Assembly (NCBI GenBank): GCA_026989275.1
Contig: JALSJQ010000040.1
Location: 62,001-126,000, forward strand
Length of the DNA: 64,000 nucleotides
Direction: 5' to 3'
From: Albidovulum sp.
Lineage (GTDB): Bacteria > Pseudomonadota > Alphaproteobacteria > Rhodobacterales > Rhodobacteraceae
The notes under the pieces are model-generated. The model ran no database searches and was not told where the DNA came from. It saw only the letters and a program-made list of their open reading frames with translations. Numbering within the stretch: position 1 is the first letter of the stretch; the number at the start of each line of letters is the position of its first letter. Of the stretch, positions 46,455 to 56,112 are shown in pieces. A program made the position numbers and the translations under genes.

Positions 46455-47516
46455 TCAGCCTTCCTCCCGCGCCGGGTGCAGGAGGCGGTTCATCACCCCG
46501 GCCGGGGTGATGCGGCCGAGCGGAGCGCCGTCGCCGACGACGAGAAGGGCATCGGTGCCACCGCTCATCCGCGCCATCACCTCCGCAAGGGGCGTGCCGG
46601 GGGCGACGGGGGCGCCCCTCTCCTCCGGCGAAGGCCCTTCCGGCGGAAGCGGCTCCATCACGTCGGCCGCCGTCAGCACGCCGAGCGGGTTCATGTGGGC
46701 GACGAAATCGGCGACATATTCGTTCGCGGGGCGGGTGTAGATTTCGGCCGGAGTGCCGCTCTGAACGATCCGCCCGCCTTCCATGATGGCGATGCGGTCG
46801 CCGAGACGGAAGGCCTCGTCGAGATCGTGGCTGACGAAGATGATCGTGCGCCTGAGCTGTTCCTGCAATCCGAGAAGCTCGTCCTGAAGCCGCACCCGGA
46901 TCAGCGGATCGAGCGCGGAGAAAGGCTCGTCCATCAGGAGGATCGGCGCTTCGGTGGCGAAGGCCCGTGCAAGGCCGACCCGCTGCTGCATGCCGCCCGA
47001 AAGCTCCGCCACCTTGCGGTCGGCCCAGTCCTCGAGGCCGACGAGGGCGAGCTGGGCCCTTACCCGCTCGCGCCGCTCGTGCCTGTCCACCCCCCCGATC
47101 TCGAGGCCGAGACCGACATTCTCCGCCACCGTCCGCCACGGCAGGAGGCCGAACTGCTGGAAGACCATGGCAACGTGTCTGAGCCGCAACCGGCGCAGCG
47201 TGGCGGCGTCGGCCCGCGTCACGTCCACATGGCGCTCCCCGTTCCAGACCTGCACGCGGCCGCGGGTGACGGGGTTGAGCCCGTTCACCGCCCGCAGAAG
47301 GGTGGACTTGCCCGAACCCGACAGCCCCATGAGCACGACGATCTCGCCGATCTTCACCTCGAGCGAACAGTCGTGCACTCCCAGAACCTGGCCGGTGCGG
47401 CGCTGGATCTCGCCACGCTCGAGCCCCTGATCCATCAGCGGCAGGGCCTTTTCGGGTTCGGGGCCGAAGACGATCGACACCCTGTCGAAGACGACGGCCC
47501 GGTTTTCCTCGCTCAT
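46455..47516 (-). CDS. choV: Choline ABC transporter ATP-binding protein
   Basis: ATPase of the choline importer ChoXWV, 353 residues. Walker A is GLSGSGKST (about residues 64-72), the signature LSGGMQQRVGLARA follows, and Walker B LLMDEPFSALDP. The C-terminal part has a CBS-like region (VMEPLPP..., LLVVGDGAPLGRITPAGVMN) as in ProV-type ATPases, here short. It is last in choXWV, 16 bp after choW. The quaternary-amine subfamily also imports betaine; the choline role rests on ChoX and the neighbouring bet genes. Confidence 0.94.
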   Translation of the reverse strand: MSEENRAVVFDRVSIVFGPEPEKALPLMDQGLERGEIQRRTGQVLGVHDCSLEVKIGEIVVLMGLSGSGKSTLLRAVNGLNPVTRGRVQVWNGERHVDVTRADAATLRRLRLRHVAMVFQQFGLLPWRTVAENVGLGLEIGGVDRHERRERVRAQLALVGLEDWADRKVAELSGGMQQRVGLARAFATEAPILLMDEPFSALDPLIRVRLQDELLGLQEQLRRTIIFVSHDLDEAFRLGDRIAIMEGGRIVQSGTPAEIYTRPANEYVADFVAHMNPLGVLTAADVMEPLPPEGPSPEERGAPVAPGTPLAEVMARMSGGTDALLVVGDGAPLGRITPAGVMNRLLHPAREEG

Positions 47517-47532
47517 GGCGGCTCTTCTCCTC

Positions 47533-48369
47533 TCAGCCCTGCCGACGGCGCAGCATCCGGTCGAGCAGGATGGCGACGACGACGATCACGAAGCCCGATT
47601 CGAAACCGAGCGCGGTGTTGACCGAGTTGAGCGCCCGCACCACCGGCACGCCGAGCCCGTCGGCACCGACGAGGGCGGCGATCACGACCATCGAGAGCGA
47701 CAGCATGATCGTCTGGTTGAGGCCGGTCATGATCTGCGGCATCGCCCAGGGCAGTTCGACCTTGATCAGAAGCTGGAAGGGGGTGGCGCCGAAGGCGATG
47801 GCGGCTTCGCGCAGGTGTTCCGGTGTCGAGGAGACGCCCAGATGCGTGAGCCGGATCGGCGCCGGCAGAACGAAGATCACCGTCGCGATCAGCCCCGGCA
47901 CCATGCCGATACCGAAGAAGACGATGGCGGGAATGAGATAGACGAAGGTCGGCAGGGTCTGCATCAGATCGAGTACCGGCGCCATCGCCATGTGGAGCCG
48001 CGGCCGGTGAGCGGCGGCGATGCCGAGGGGCACGCCAAGCGCCATGCACACCACGCAGGAGGCGAGCACCAGCGTCAGGCTCTCGGTGGTTTCCTCCCAG
48101 TAGCCCTGGTTGAGGATGAAGAGGAACCCCAGGACCACCAGCGACACCGTCTTCCAGCTGCGCTGGATGACCCAGGCGATGAGGGCGAAGACGGCGATGA
48201 CGACGAGGGGCGGCGGTGCCTGGAACAGCCAGAGGATGGCGTCGATCAACGCCTCGAGCCCCTCGGAGAGCGCGTCGAAGAACCAGGCGGCGTTGCCCTG
48301 GAGCCAGTCGAACATGTCGGCCGCGGCCCGGCCGACGGGAATTTTCCATTCGGTGATCCAGTCGATCAT
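47533..48369 (-). CDS. choW: Choline ABC transporter permease
   Basis: A 278-residue ProW-type permease with about six to seven helices and the binding-protein-dependent transport EAA loop (EHLREAAIAFGATPFQLLIKVELPWAMP in character, near residues 185-210). ATG 48369 gives MIDWITEWKIPVG, the usual N-terminus of choline permeases; the frame extends upstream without similarity. It lies between choX and choV, sharing their transcript. Confidence 0.93.
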   Translation of the reverse strand: MIDWITEWKIPVGRAAADMFDWLQGNAAWFFDALSEGLEALIDAILWLFQAPPPLVVIAVFALIAWVIQRSWKTVSLVVLGFLFILNQGYWEETTESLTLVLASCVVCMALGVPLGIAAAHRPRLHMAMAPVLDLMQTLPTFVYLIPAIVFFGIGMVPGLIATVIFVLPAPIRLTHLGVSSTPEHLREAAIAFGATPFQLLIKVELPWAMPQIMTGLNQTIMLSLSMVVIAALVGADGLGVPVVRALNSVNTALGFESGFVIVVVAILLDRMLRRRQG

Positions 48370-48423
48370 GTCGGGTTCCTGTCGCCTGCAGGATCGCTGC
48401 CCGCCGGGGAGGTCGGGCATGGA

Positions 48424-48457
48424 CGGCCCCGGCACGCGGTGCGGCGCGCCGGGGCCG
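48424..48457 (-). promoter_or_regulatory. Stem-loop between choX and choW
   Basis: A perfect ten-base inverted repeat CGGCCCCGGC / GCCGGGGCCG with a 14-base GC-rich loop lies in the 131-bp gap between choX and choW. In ABC operons such hairpins commonly protect the binding-protein part of the transcript or reduce read-through, giving more ChoX than permease. No T-run is seen. Role inferred. Confidence 0.5.
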
Positions 48458-48500
48458 GGTCTTCCGGCCGCTTGCTGCCGTCGGCCCGCTGCATCCCGAT

Positions 48501-49448
48501 CTACATGATGCCGAGGGCCTTCTTCACGGCGGCAAGCCCGTCGCTGCCGTCACGGGTCTTCACGCCCGCAAGCCACTCGTCAAGCATTTCGGGATGGTCC
48601 CTGAGCCATTTCCGCGCAGCTTTCTTCGGGTCCATGCCCTCGTCGAGGATCATGCCCATGATCTCGTTCTCCATCTGCAGCGTGAAGCGCAGCTGCTTGA
48701 GGAAGCGCCCGAGATTGGGGCACTCCTCCGCCAGCCCCTTGCGGGTGACGGTATAGACGGTGGCGCCGCCATAGTTCGGCCCGAACCAGTCATCCCCGCC
48801 CGAAAGGTAGGTGATCTCGAAATTGGCGTTCATCGGATGGGGCTCCCAGGCGAGAAAGACGATCGGCTCGCCCTTGCGGGTGGCCCGTTTCACCTGGGCC
48901 AGCATCCCCTGCTCGGAGCTCTCGACGAGCTTGAAGCCCTTGAGGCCGAAGGCATCCTCGTCGATCATCTTCATGATCAGCTGGTTGCCGTCGTTGCCCG
49001 GTTCGATGCCGTAGATCCTGCCGCCGAGTTCCTTGCGGTGCTTCGCGATGTCGGCGAAGTCGCGAATGCCGAGAGCGGCTCCGTACTTGTTGGTCGCCAG
49101 GGTGTATTTCGCCCCTTCGAGATTGACGCCGATGATGTCCAGCTGCCCCTTGTCGCGATAGGGAGCGATGATCGGCTCCATGGTCGGCATCCAGTTGCCG
49201 AGGAACACGTCCACATCGCCCGAAGCGAGCGACGAGAAGGTCACCGGCACCGACAGCACCTTCACGTCGGTCTTGTAACCGAGCGCCTCGAGCACGCTCG
49301 TGGTGGCGGCAGTCGTGGCGGTGATGTCGGTCCAGCCGACGTCGGAGAACACCACCTTGTCGCATCCGGCGTCGATTTCGGCCATGGCCGGCAGGGACAT
49401 GGCGAATGCCGCCCCAAGGGCGGCGAGGATGGTCTTCACGGGTTTCAT
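48501..49448 (-). CDS. choX: Choline ABC transporter substrate-binding protein
   Basis: Periplasmic choline receptor, 315 residues with a signal peptide (ILAALGAAFAMSLPAMA). The aromatic cage expected from Sinorhizobium ChoX is present: Trp in SDVGWTDI, Trp in LGNWMPT, Tyr in TNKYGA and Trp in FLAWEPHPMN. This pattern favours choline over betaine alone. ATG 49448 has AGAGG upstream. It is the first gene of choXWV and is divergent from betI across a BetI operator. Confidence 0.95.
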   Translation of the reverse strand: MKPVKTILAALGAAFAMSLPAMAEIDAGCDKVVFSDVGWTDITATTAATTSVLEALGYKTDVKVLSVPVTFSSLASGDVDVFLGNWMPTMEPIIAPYRDKGQLDIIGVNLEGAKYTLATNKYGAALGIRDFADIAKHRKELGGRIYGIEPGNDGNQLIMKMIDEDAFGLKGFKLVESSEQGMLAQVKRATRKGEPIVFLAWEPHPMNANFEITYLSGGDDWFGPNYGGATVYTVTRKGLAEECPNLGRFLKQLRFTLQMENEIMGMILDEGMDPKKAARKWLRDHPEMLDEWLAGVKTRDGSDGLAAVKKALGIM

Positions 49449-49473
49449 TTCCTCTCTCCCTGTCAGTGCAGTT

Positions 49474-49495
49474 ATTGATTGACGAGTCAATCAAT
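49474..49495. promoter_or_regulatory. BetI operator
   Basis: A perfect 22-bp inverted repeat, ATTGATTGAC and GTCAATCAAT flanking GA, lies between choX and betI. It matches the TTGATTGxAC...TCAATCAA character of known BetI boxes. It is AT-rich amid GC-rich DNA and suits control of both choXWV and betIBA, relieved by choline. Confidence 0.8.
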
Positions 49496-49579
49496 TCACG
49501 ATTAGCTGCCGTCAGGCAAGAAGATTCTGCCCTCGGAGCGGCATGGGGACAGATTGTCAGGCAATCGAGGTCGGGGCAA

Positions 49580-50212
49580 ATGGTCAGGCGAAAGGCGGAG
49601 GCGGAGCGGCGCGAGGCGATCATCGCCGCCACCATCGAGGAGATCGGTGCACGGGGCACGCTCGATGTCACCGTTTCCCAGATCGCCCGGCGGGCGCGGA
49701 TATCGCCGGCGCTGGCGCATCACTATTTCGGTTCGAAGGAGAGTCTTCTTCTCGCGGCGATGCGCCAGATCCTGCGCGATTACGGCGCCGCGGTGCGCCG
49801 CGAGCTGGCGCGTGCCGGGAGGCCGCGGACGCGCCTCTCGGCCATCATCCGCGCTTCCTTCGGTCCCGAACATTTCCGCCCCGGCAAGGTGGCGGCGTGG
49901 CTCAACTTCTATGTGCTCGCCCGGTCGAACCCGGCGGCCGCGGCCCTTCTGGCGCTTTACCACCGCCGGCTCAGATCGAACCTGCTGCATGATCTGCGCC
50001 CCCTGACGGCGGAAGACGCGCCCGCGGCGGCCGATCTCATTGCCGCCCTCATCGACGGGCTCTATCTGCGTCAGGCTCTCGGACCGGGAGAGATCGACCC
50101 GGGGGCGGCCATCGCCCTGATCGAGGCCGAGATCGACCGGCTGACGGCCGCTCCGCCCGCTCTCGCATCCACGCTTGCGCCCCCGCTCGCGAAGGAGACG
50201 TCCGATGGCTGA
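49580..50212 (+). CDS. betI: HTH-type transcriptional repressor BetI
   Basis: TetR-family repressor of choline genes, 210 residues. N-terminal helix-turn-helix is [44 protein letters not shown] in pattern (residues 9-52), ending with [12 protein letters not shown], characteristic of BetI. ATG 49580 is preferred because the conserved domain begins at once. It overlaps betB by eight bases (betB start 50205), so translation is coupled. It is divergent from choX over the 22-bp palindrome. Confidence 0.93.
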   Translation: MVRRKAEAERREAIIAATIEEIGARGTLDVTVSQIARRARISPALAHHYFGSKESLLLAAMRQILRDYGAAVRRELARAGRPRTRLSAIIRASFGPEHFRPGKVAAWLNFYVLARSNPAAAALLALYHRRLRSNLLHDLRPLTAEDAPAAADLIAALIDGLYLRQALGPGEIDPGAAIALIEAEIDRLTAAPPALASTLAPPLAKETSDG

Positions 50213-51677
50213 TCTGCCGATCGACCCGCAGCCGCGGGCAAGCCACTTCATCGCCGGCGAATGGGTCGAGGATCGCACCGGCGCGCCGATCCCCCTCGTC
50301 TATCCCGCGACGGGAGAGGTGATCGGCACGGTGCACGAAGCCACGCCGGCCCTCGTCGATCGGGCGCTCGAAACGGCCCGCGAAGCCCAGCGCGGCTGGG
50401 CCGCCACCCCGATTGCCGAACGCGGGCGCATCCTGCGGCGGGCGGCGCGGATCATCCGTGAACGCAACCGCGAGCTTTCGATCCTCGAGACCATCGACAC
50501 CGGCAAGCCGATTCGCGAAACCCTCGTTGCCGACGCCGCTTCGGGGGCCGACGCGCTCGACTTCTTCGGGTCGATCGCGCCGGGCATCCGTGGCGAGCAG
50601 ATCCCGCTCGAGGGGGGCGATCTTGCCTACACGCTGCGGGTGCCGCTCGGGGTCTGCGTCGGCATCGGCGCATGGAACTATCCGACGCAGATCGCCTGCT
50701 GGAAGGCGGCCCCGGCGCTGGTGATGGGCAACGCCATGGTCTTCAAGCCCTCCGAGCTCACCCCGCTCGGCGCCCTGCAGCTTGCGGCGATCCTGCATGA
50801 AGCCGGCCTGCCGCCCGGCGTGTTCAACGTGGTGCAGGGGGCGGGGGCCGTGGGTGCGGCGCTCGTCGCCGATCCGCGCGTGGCCAAGGTGTCGCTCACG
50901 GGCTCCGTCGCGACCGGGCGCAAGGTCTATGCCCGGGCGGCCGAAGGGATCCGCCATGTGACGCTCGAGCTCGGGGGCAAGTCGCCGCTGATCGTCTTCG
51001 CCGATGCCGATCTCGACCGGGCGGTGAGCGGCGCCATTCTCGGCAATTTCTATTCCTCGGGGCAGATCTGCTCGAACGGCACCCGCGTCTTCGTCGAGAA
51101 ACCGGTGCGCGAAGCCTTCGTCGAGCGGCTCGTCGAGCGGCTCGAACGCGGCGTGGTGATGGGCGATCCGCTCGACGAGCGCACCAATTTCGGGCCGCTG
51201 ATCTCCGAGGTGCAGATGGAGAAGGTGCTGGCCGACATCCGCCGCGGCACCGGGGAGGGCGCCCGTCTCGTGATCGGAGGGCACAGGGCCGAGCGCCCCG
51301 GTTTCTTCGTCGAGCCGACCGTGTTCGACCAGGTGTCCGACACCATGCACATCGCCCGCGAGGAGATCTTCGGCCCGGTGCTTTCGGTGCTGGAATTCGA
51401 GGACGAGGAGGAGGTCGTCCGCCGCGCCAACGCCTCGCCCTACGGCCTTGCAGGGGGGGTCTTCACCCGTGATCTGGCCCGGGCGCACCGCATGGCCGAA
51501 AGGGTCGAGGCCGGAACCTTCTGGATCAACGGCTACAACCTCACGCCGGTGGAGATGCCCTTCGGCGGCTCGAAGCTTTCGGGGATCGGCCGCGAAAACG
51601 GCTGGGCGGCGATCGACCATTACAGCGAGATCCGCGCCGTCCATGTCAGCACCGGGCCACTCGAGGCCCCCTACTGA
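50205..51677 (+). CDS. betB: Betaine aldehyde dehydrogenase
   Basis: Oxidises betaine aldehyde to glycine betaine with NAD(P)+, 490 residues. ALDH motifs are [41 protein letters not shown] with the general-base glutamate, and [12 protein letters not shown] with the catalytic cysteine, plus [11 protein letters not shown]. The ATG at 50205 has GAAGGAG upstream and lies within the last codons of betI. It precedes betA by 14 bp, forming betIBA. Confidence 0.96.
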   Translation: MADLPIDPQPRASHFIAGEWVEDRTGAPIPLVYPATGEVIGTVHEATPALVDRALETAREAQRGWAATPIAERGRILRRAARIIRERNRELSILETIDTGKPIRETLVADAASGADALDFFGSIAPGIRGEQIPLEGGDLAYTLRVPLGVCVGIGAWNYPTQIACWKAAPALVMGNAMVFKPSELTPLGALQLAAILHEAGLPPGVFNVVQGAGAVGAALVADPRVAKVSLTGSVATGRKVYARAAEGIRHVTLELGGKSPLIVFADADLDRAVSGAILGNFYSSGQICSNGTRVFVEKPVREAFVERLVERLERGVVMGDPLDERTNFGPLISEVQMEKVLADIRRGTGEGARLVIGGHRAERPGFFVEPTVFDQVSDTMHIAREEIFGPVLSVLEFEDEEEVVRRANASPYGLAGGVFTRDLARAHRMAERVEAGTFWINGYNLTPVEMPFGGSKLSGIGRENGWAAIDHYSEIRAVHVSTGPLEAPY

Positions 51678-51691
51678 AGCGGAAGGGGCCG

Positions 51692-53347
51692 ATGGAAGCG
51701 GACTACATCATCGTCGGCGCCGGTTCGGCCGGCTGCGCACTCGCCTTTCGGCTGAGCGAGGCGGGCCGATCGGTGATCATCATCGAGCATGGCGGCTCCG
51801 ATGCCGGCCCCTTCATCCGCATGCCGGGGGCGCTTTCCTTTCCGATGAACATGCCCCGCTATGACTGGGGCTATCGCACCGAGCCCGAGCCGCATCTGGG
51901 CGGGCGGCGGCTCGTCTGCCCGCGGGGCAAGGTGATCGGCGGCTCTTCATCGATCAACGGCATGGTCTATGTGCGGGGCCATCCGCTCGATTTCGAGCAT
52001 TGGGCCGAGACGGGCGCGACGGGCTGGGGCCATGCCGACGTGCTGCCCTATTTCAGGAGGATGGAGAACTGGCATGGCGGCAAAAGCGCCTGGCGCGGCG
52101 ACGGCGGGCCGCTCCATGTCACGCGGGGGCGGCTGGCGAACCCGCTCTTTCACGCCTTTCTCGAAGCCGGGCGGCAGGCGGGCTACGGCCTCACGGACGA
52201 CTACAACGGCTACAGGCAGGAAGGTTTCGGCGCCACCGACATGACCATCTGGCGCGGTCGTCGCTGGTCGGCGGCCGACGCCTATCTGCGCCCGGCCCTC
52301 GCCAGTGGCCGTTGCCGGCTGGTGCGGGCCTTCGCCCGCAAGGTGGTGATCGAAGAGGGGCGAGCCCGCGGCGTCGAGATCGATCGCGGCGGGAGTCGGG
52401 AGGTGATCCACGCGCGACACGAGGTGATCCTGGCCGCCTCGGCGATCAACACGCCGAAACTGCTGATGCTTTCGGGCATCGGCCCGGCCGCCCATCTCGC
52501 CGCGCACGGCATCGGGGTGGTCGCGGACCGGCCCGGTGTCGGCGCCAACCTTCAGGACCATCTCGAGGTCTATGTCCAGTATGCCGCAACGGCGCCGGTG
52601 ACGCTCTACCGCTACTGGAATCCGCTGGGAAAGGCCTGGGTCGGGCTGCAATGGTTGCTGACGCGCTCGGGGCCCGGAGCGTCCAACCAGTTCGAGACGG
52701 TGGCCTTCATCCGCTCGCGTGCCGGGGTGCGGTATCCCGATCTCCAGCTGCATTTCCTGCCTCTGGCCGTGCGTTACGACGGCCGGGCGGCGGTGAAGGG
52801 GCACGGCTTCCAGGCCCATGTCGGGCCGATGCGCTCCCCCTCCCGCGGCACCGTGCGGCTGCGGTCGGCCGATCCGCGCGTGCCGCCCGAGATCCGCTTC
52901 AACTACATGTCCACCGAGACGGACCGGCAGGACTTCCGCCGCGCGCTGCGGCTCGTGCGCGAGATCTTCGCCCAACCGGCCTTCGCGCGCTGGAAGGGCG
53001 CGGAGATCGCGCCGGGGGCCGATGTGCGGACCGACGACGAGATCGACGACTGGGTGCAGCAACATGTCGAGAGCGCCTTCCACCCCTGCGGCACCGCCCG
53101 CATGGGCGCGGCCGACGATCCCCTGGCGGTGGTCGATCCCGACTGCCGGGTGATCGGCGCCGAGGGGCTGCGCGTGGCCGACAGTTCGATCTTCCCCCGC
53201 ATCACCAACGGCAACCTCAACGCACCTTCGATCATGGTCGGCGAGAAGGCGGCCGACCACATTCTCGGCCGCCGCCTCCCCCCCGATCCGCGCACATTCT
53301 GGACCGATCCACTCTGGCGGAAGCGCCAGCGGGAAGGTGCCGCTTGA
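51692..53347 (+). CDS. betA: Choline dehydrogenase
   Basis: GMC-family flavoenzyme, 551 residues, oxidising choline to betaine aldehyde. FAD-binding [17 protein letters not shown] is at residues 9-25. The GMC signatures [20 protein letters not shown] (about 77-96) and [17 protein letters not shown] (about 250-266), and the C-terminal [10 protein letters not shown] with the catalytic His, are all present. It ends the betIBA unit. betC (choline sulfatase), common between betI and betB in related bacteria, is absent here. Confidence 0.95.
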   Translation: MEADYIIVGAGSAGCALAFRLSEAGRSVIIIEHGGSDAGPFIRMPGALSFPMNMPRYDWGYRTEPEPHLGGRRLVCPRGKVIGGSSSINGMVYVRGHPLDFEHWAETGATGWGHADVLPYFRRMENWHGGKSAWRGDGGPLHVTRGRLANPLFHAFLEAGRQAGYGLTDDYNGYRQEGFGATDMTIWRGRRWSAADAYLRPALASGRCRLVRAFARKVVIEEGRARGVEIDRGGSREVIHARHEVILAASAINTPKLLMLSGIGPAAHLAAHGIGVVADRPGVGANLQDHLEVYVQYAATAPVTLYRYWNPLGKAWVGLQWLLTRSGPGASNQFETVAFIRSRAGVRYPDLQLHFLPLAVRYDGRAAVKGHGFQAHVGPMRSPSRGTVRLRSADPRVPPEIRFNYMSTETDRQDFRRALRLVREIFAQPAFARWKGAEIAPGADVRTDDEIDDWVQQHVESAFHPCGTARMGAADDPLAVVDPDCRVIGAEGLRVADSSIFPRITNGNLNAPSIMVGEKAADHILGRRLPPDPRTFWTDPLWRKRQREGAA

Positions 53348-53428
53348 GTTGTGACGGGCCGGTGTGCTTTCATGGGCGCGCCTTGGCATGAACACGGCAA
53401 GGCAATGGCAAGGTGCAGGGAGGTGGAG

Positions 53429-53809
53429 ATGCGTCATTTCGGGATCATGTTCGTTGCGGTGACCATGACCATTGTGCTGGCTGCCGGCGACGCGGCGGCG
53501 GAGAAGTTCACGCGGGTCGGATCCGCCAGGACATTCAAGGGCCGGGTCGTGAACAAGGTGCTCGAAACACCGGTTTCCATGTTCATCATTCGCGGTGACG
53601 GCACGCTTGCCGGACAGGTGACGAAGGGGCCGATGGCCGGTTCGATCACCGGAAAGTGGAAATGGAAGAACGGCAGTTTCTGCCGCACCATCTTTCTCAA
53701 CGGCAAGAGGGTCGACAACAAGTGCCAGGCGATTCTCATCAGCCGGGACAAGGTGATGTTCGTTGACAAGAAGGGGGCCGGCAACGGCACGCTTTTCAGC
53801 ATGAAATGA
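53429..53809 (+). CDS. Small exported protein of unknown function
   Basis: A 126-residue product with a signal peptide (FGIMFVAVTMTIVLAAGDAAA, cleavage near residue 23). The mature part is basic and beta-rich, with KGRVVNKVLETPVSMFII, a lysine/tryptophan-rich TGKWKWKNGSFCRT and a second cysteine in NKCQAIL; the two cysteines could pair. No family is recognised. The ATG has GGGAGG at good spacing. It stands alone between betA and a strong terminator, so it is probably a separate transcript. Confidence 0.75.
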   Translation: MRHFGIMFVAVTMTIVLAAGDAAAEKFTRVGSARTFKGRVVNKVLETPVSMFIIRGDGTLAGQVTKGPMAGSITGKWKWKNGSFCRTIFLNGKRVDNKCQAILISRDKVMFVDKKGAGNGTLFSMK

Positions 53810-53852
53810 GCAGCGCTCGCTTCCGTCGTCATTTTGGCGGATGGCTGGTGAC

Positions 53853-53882
53853 AAGGGGGGCCGCCGTTCGGCCCCCCTTTCC
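53853..53882 (+). terminator. Rho-independent terminator
   Basis: A perfect 11-base stem AAGGGGGGCCG (53853-53863) / CGGCCCCCCTT (53869-53879) with a five-base loop is followed by a T-containing tail (TCCTTT). It lies 43 bp past the small exported protein gene and ahead of the convergent metF, and is the clearest intrinsic terminator in the window. Confidence 0.8.
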
Positions 53883-54000
53883 TTTCGGGGGATCGTGAAA
53901 GAAGCGGCCACGGTTGCCAGCAGGGGGAGGGCGCGGCCCGCCACCTTTGCGGACATGATGGCCACCGGCTCACGCGGCGGCGCGACGAGTTGCCCCGCCC

Positions 54001-54948
54001 TCAGGCCACTTCCTCGAGATGCGCTTCGGGAACGACGCCGAGAGCGGCGCAGATGCGGCGGGTGAGTCCGGGGCGGTTGAGGGTGAAGAAGTGCAGCTGC
54101 GTCACCCCCTCCTCGAGAAGCCGCGTTGCAAGTTCGGTCGCGATCGTCACCGACAGAAGCTCGACCCGCTCCGGCCCCGCGGCCTCGGCCTTGCGGAAGG
54201 CGTCGTCCATCCAGCCCGGCAGTCTCGCGCCGCAGCGGGCGGCGAAACGCTTGACGCCGTCCCAGCTGCCGATCGGCAGGATGCCGGGGATGATCGGCCC
54301 GTCGATGCCCGCCGCCACCGCCCTGTCGCGGAAGCGGAGATAGGCATCGGTGTCGAAGAAGAACTGGGTGATGGCCGCCGAGGCGCCGGCATCGAACTTG
54401 CGCCTGAGCCAGTCGATGTTGCGGCCGATGTCGGGTTCTTCCGGGTGCCCCTCGGGATAGGCGCCGACGGCGATCTCGAAACGGCCCGTGGCCGCGAGCG
54501 CCTCGACGAGCTCGACCGAGTTGGCGAACCCGTCCGGATGGGGAACGAAGGGGCCGCTCCCGCCGGGCGGATCGCCCCTCAGTGCCACGATGCGGCGAAT
54601 GCCGGCATCCGCGTAGCTCTCGGCGATCTCGAGCGTCTCGGCACGACTCTGTTCGACGCAGGTGAGATGGGCGGCGACATCGAGACCGAAGGCGTCCTTG
54701 ATGGTGGTGACGGCCTCATGGGTGAGCTTGCGGGTCGTGCCGCCGGCGCCATAGGTGACGGAGACGAAATCGGGCGCGAGCGGCGCCAGCTGGCCCAGCG
54801 CTTCCCAGAGCCGGAAGCTGCCGGCCAGCGATTTCGGCGGAAAGAACTCGAAAGAGATCTTCGGCACGGGCAGCCCGGCGCGGCGCTCCGTGGAAGTGCC
54901 GCTTCCCTTCTCGTTCCCCGTTCCGTCGAGCGTGCCCGAATGCGTCAT
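54001..54948 (-). CDS. metF: Methylenetetrahydrofolate reductase
   Basis: FAD enzyme of 315 residues reducing 5,10-methylene-THF to 5-methyl-THF for methionine synthesis. It carries SFEFFPPKS near residue 33, the FAD/folate region FVSVTYGAGGTTR, AHLTCVEQSRAET, RIVALRGDPP, and ITQFFFDTDAYLRF. ATG 54948 has AAGGAG upstream. It is divergent from metR across two MetR-like boxes, matching the usual MetR control of metF. Confidence 0.95.
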   Translation of the reverse strand: MTHSGTLDGTGNEKGSGTSTERRAGLPVPKISFEFFPPKSLAGSFRLWEALGQLAPLAPDFVSVTYGAGGTTRKLTHEAVTTIKDAFGLDVAAHLTCVEQSRAETLEIAESYADAGIRRIVALRGDPPGGSGPFVPHPDGFANSVELVEALAATGRFEIAVGAYPEGHPEEPDIGRNIDWLRRKFDAGASAAITQFFFDTDAYLRFRDRAVAAGIDGPIIPGILPIGSWDGVKRFAARCGARLPGWMDDAFRKAEAAGPERVELLSVTIATELATRLLEEGVTQLHFFTLNRPGLTRRICAALGVVPEAHLEEVA

Positions 54949-54990
54949 CTCGTGCTCCTTTTGCGACTCCTTATGCCATGGCGGAAATGG

Positions 54991-55003
54991 TGAATCAAAT
55001 TCA
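54991..55003. promoter_or_regulatory. MetR box
   Basis: TGAATCAAATTCA matches the MetR consensus TGAA-N5-TTCA exactly, 43 bp upstream of metF and 67 bp before metR. It is in an AT-richer patch between the divergent genes. It probably mediates homocysteine-dependent activation of metF and autoregulation of metR. Confidence 0.75.
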
Positions 55004-55021
55004 TTGCCCTTGAGTGCGACA

Positions 55022-55034
55022 TGAGATGCGTTCA
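55022..55034. promoter_or_regulatory. Weaker second MetR-like box
   Basis: TGAGATGCGTTCA fits TGAA-N5-TTCA with one mismatch in the left arm, 31 bp from the first box centre to centre (about three helical turns) and nearer to metR. Paired MetR sites with one weaker copy are usual. Less certain than the first box. Confidence 0.45.
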
Positions 55035-55069
55035 TGTTTCGCCGGAACGATGCCTTTCGGAGAAGGACG

Positions 55070-56020
55070 ATGCTGCATCTCGAGCTGCGACATCTCAAGG
55101 CGATCCGGGCGATCCACGAAGCCGGCGGGCTCAGCCGCGCCGCCGAGGTGCTGGGGCTGACCCAGTCGGCCCTGTCGCACCAGATCAAGGCGATCGAGGC
55201 GCAGATCGGCATGCCGCTCTTCGTCCGTCGCACGCGGCCGCTGAGGCTTTCGCCTGTGGGGGAGCGGCTGCTGCACCTGGCGAACCGGGTGCTGCCCGAG
55301 ATCGAGGCCTTCGCCGGGGAGATCGAGCGGATGCATCTCGGCTCCTCGGGCCGGCTTCATATCGCCATCGAATGCCACGCCTGTTTCGACTGGCTTCTGC
55401 CGGTGCTCGACCTTTTCCGCCGCGCCTGGCCCGCGGTCGATATCGACATGCGCCCCGACCTCGGCTTCGATGCGCTCGATGCGCTGGCGCGCGAGGAGAT
55501 CGACCTCGTGATCTCGGCCGATCCCGAGCCGATCGAGGGCATCACCTTCTCCCCGCTGTTCGATTACGAGCCGCGCCTCGTGGTCGCGCGCGAACACCCT
55601 CTTGCGGAGCGGCGCTTCGCCCGGCCTCGGGATCTGGCCGGCGAGACCCTCATCACCTATCCGGTGGCGCGCAAGCGGCTCGACGTCTTCAAGAGCTTTC
55701 TCGATCCGGCCGGCATCGAACCCGCAGCGGTCCGGCAGGTGGAGATGACGGCGATCATCCTTCTGCTGGTCGCTTCGGGGCGCGGAGTGAGCGTGCTGCC
55801 CGACTGGGTGCTGCGCGAGTTGAGATGGCGGCCCGACCTCGTTTCGCTGCCGCTCGGTCCCGAGGGCGTCACCCGGCGCATGCATGCCGCCACCCGCAGC
55901 GTCGATGTCGGCAAGCCCTACATGGCCCATTTCCTGCGCCTCGCCCGCACCGAGCCCTTGCGTCGCCGACCGGCGGAGGGGGGCGAAATGACGCTTGAGG
56001 GGGGCGGGCGCAAGCGTTAG
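55070..56020 (+). CDS. metR: LysR-family regulator MetR
   Basis: Activator of methionine genes, 316 residues. N-terminal helix-turn-helix is GGLSRAAEVLGLTQSALSHQIKAIE (about residues 19-43). The ligand domain has IAIECHACFDWLLPVLDLFR, typical of MetR, which senses homocysteine. ATG 55070 has GAGAAGGA upstream; an upstream ATG at 55034 is in frame. It is divergent from metF with MetR boxes between. The assignment is by context and motif. Confidence 0.9.
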   Translation: MLHLELRHLKAIRAIHEAGGLSRAAEVLGLTQSALSHQIKAIEAQIGMPLFVRRTRPLRLSPVGERLLHLANRVLPEIEAFAGEIERMHLGSSGRLHIAIECHACFDWLLPVLDLFRRAWPAVDIDMRPDLGFDALDALAREEIDLVISADPEPIEGITFSPLFDYEPRLVVAREHPLAERRFARPRDLAGETLITYPVARKRLDVFKSFLDPAGIEPAAVRQVEMTAIILLLVASGRGVSVLPDWVLRELRWRPDLVSLPLGPEGVTRRMHAATRSVDVGKPYMAHFLRLARTEPLRRRPAEGGEMTLEGGGRKR

Positions 56021-56112
56021 AAGCGGCGCTTGACGAGGCCCGGCGCATCAGCCGGCCCGGCGGCGCCGGCGCCGCCCGCAACCGGGCCCGCATTCATCGA
56101 CAAGGACATCCC

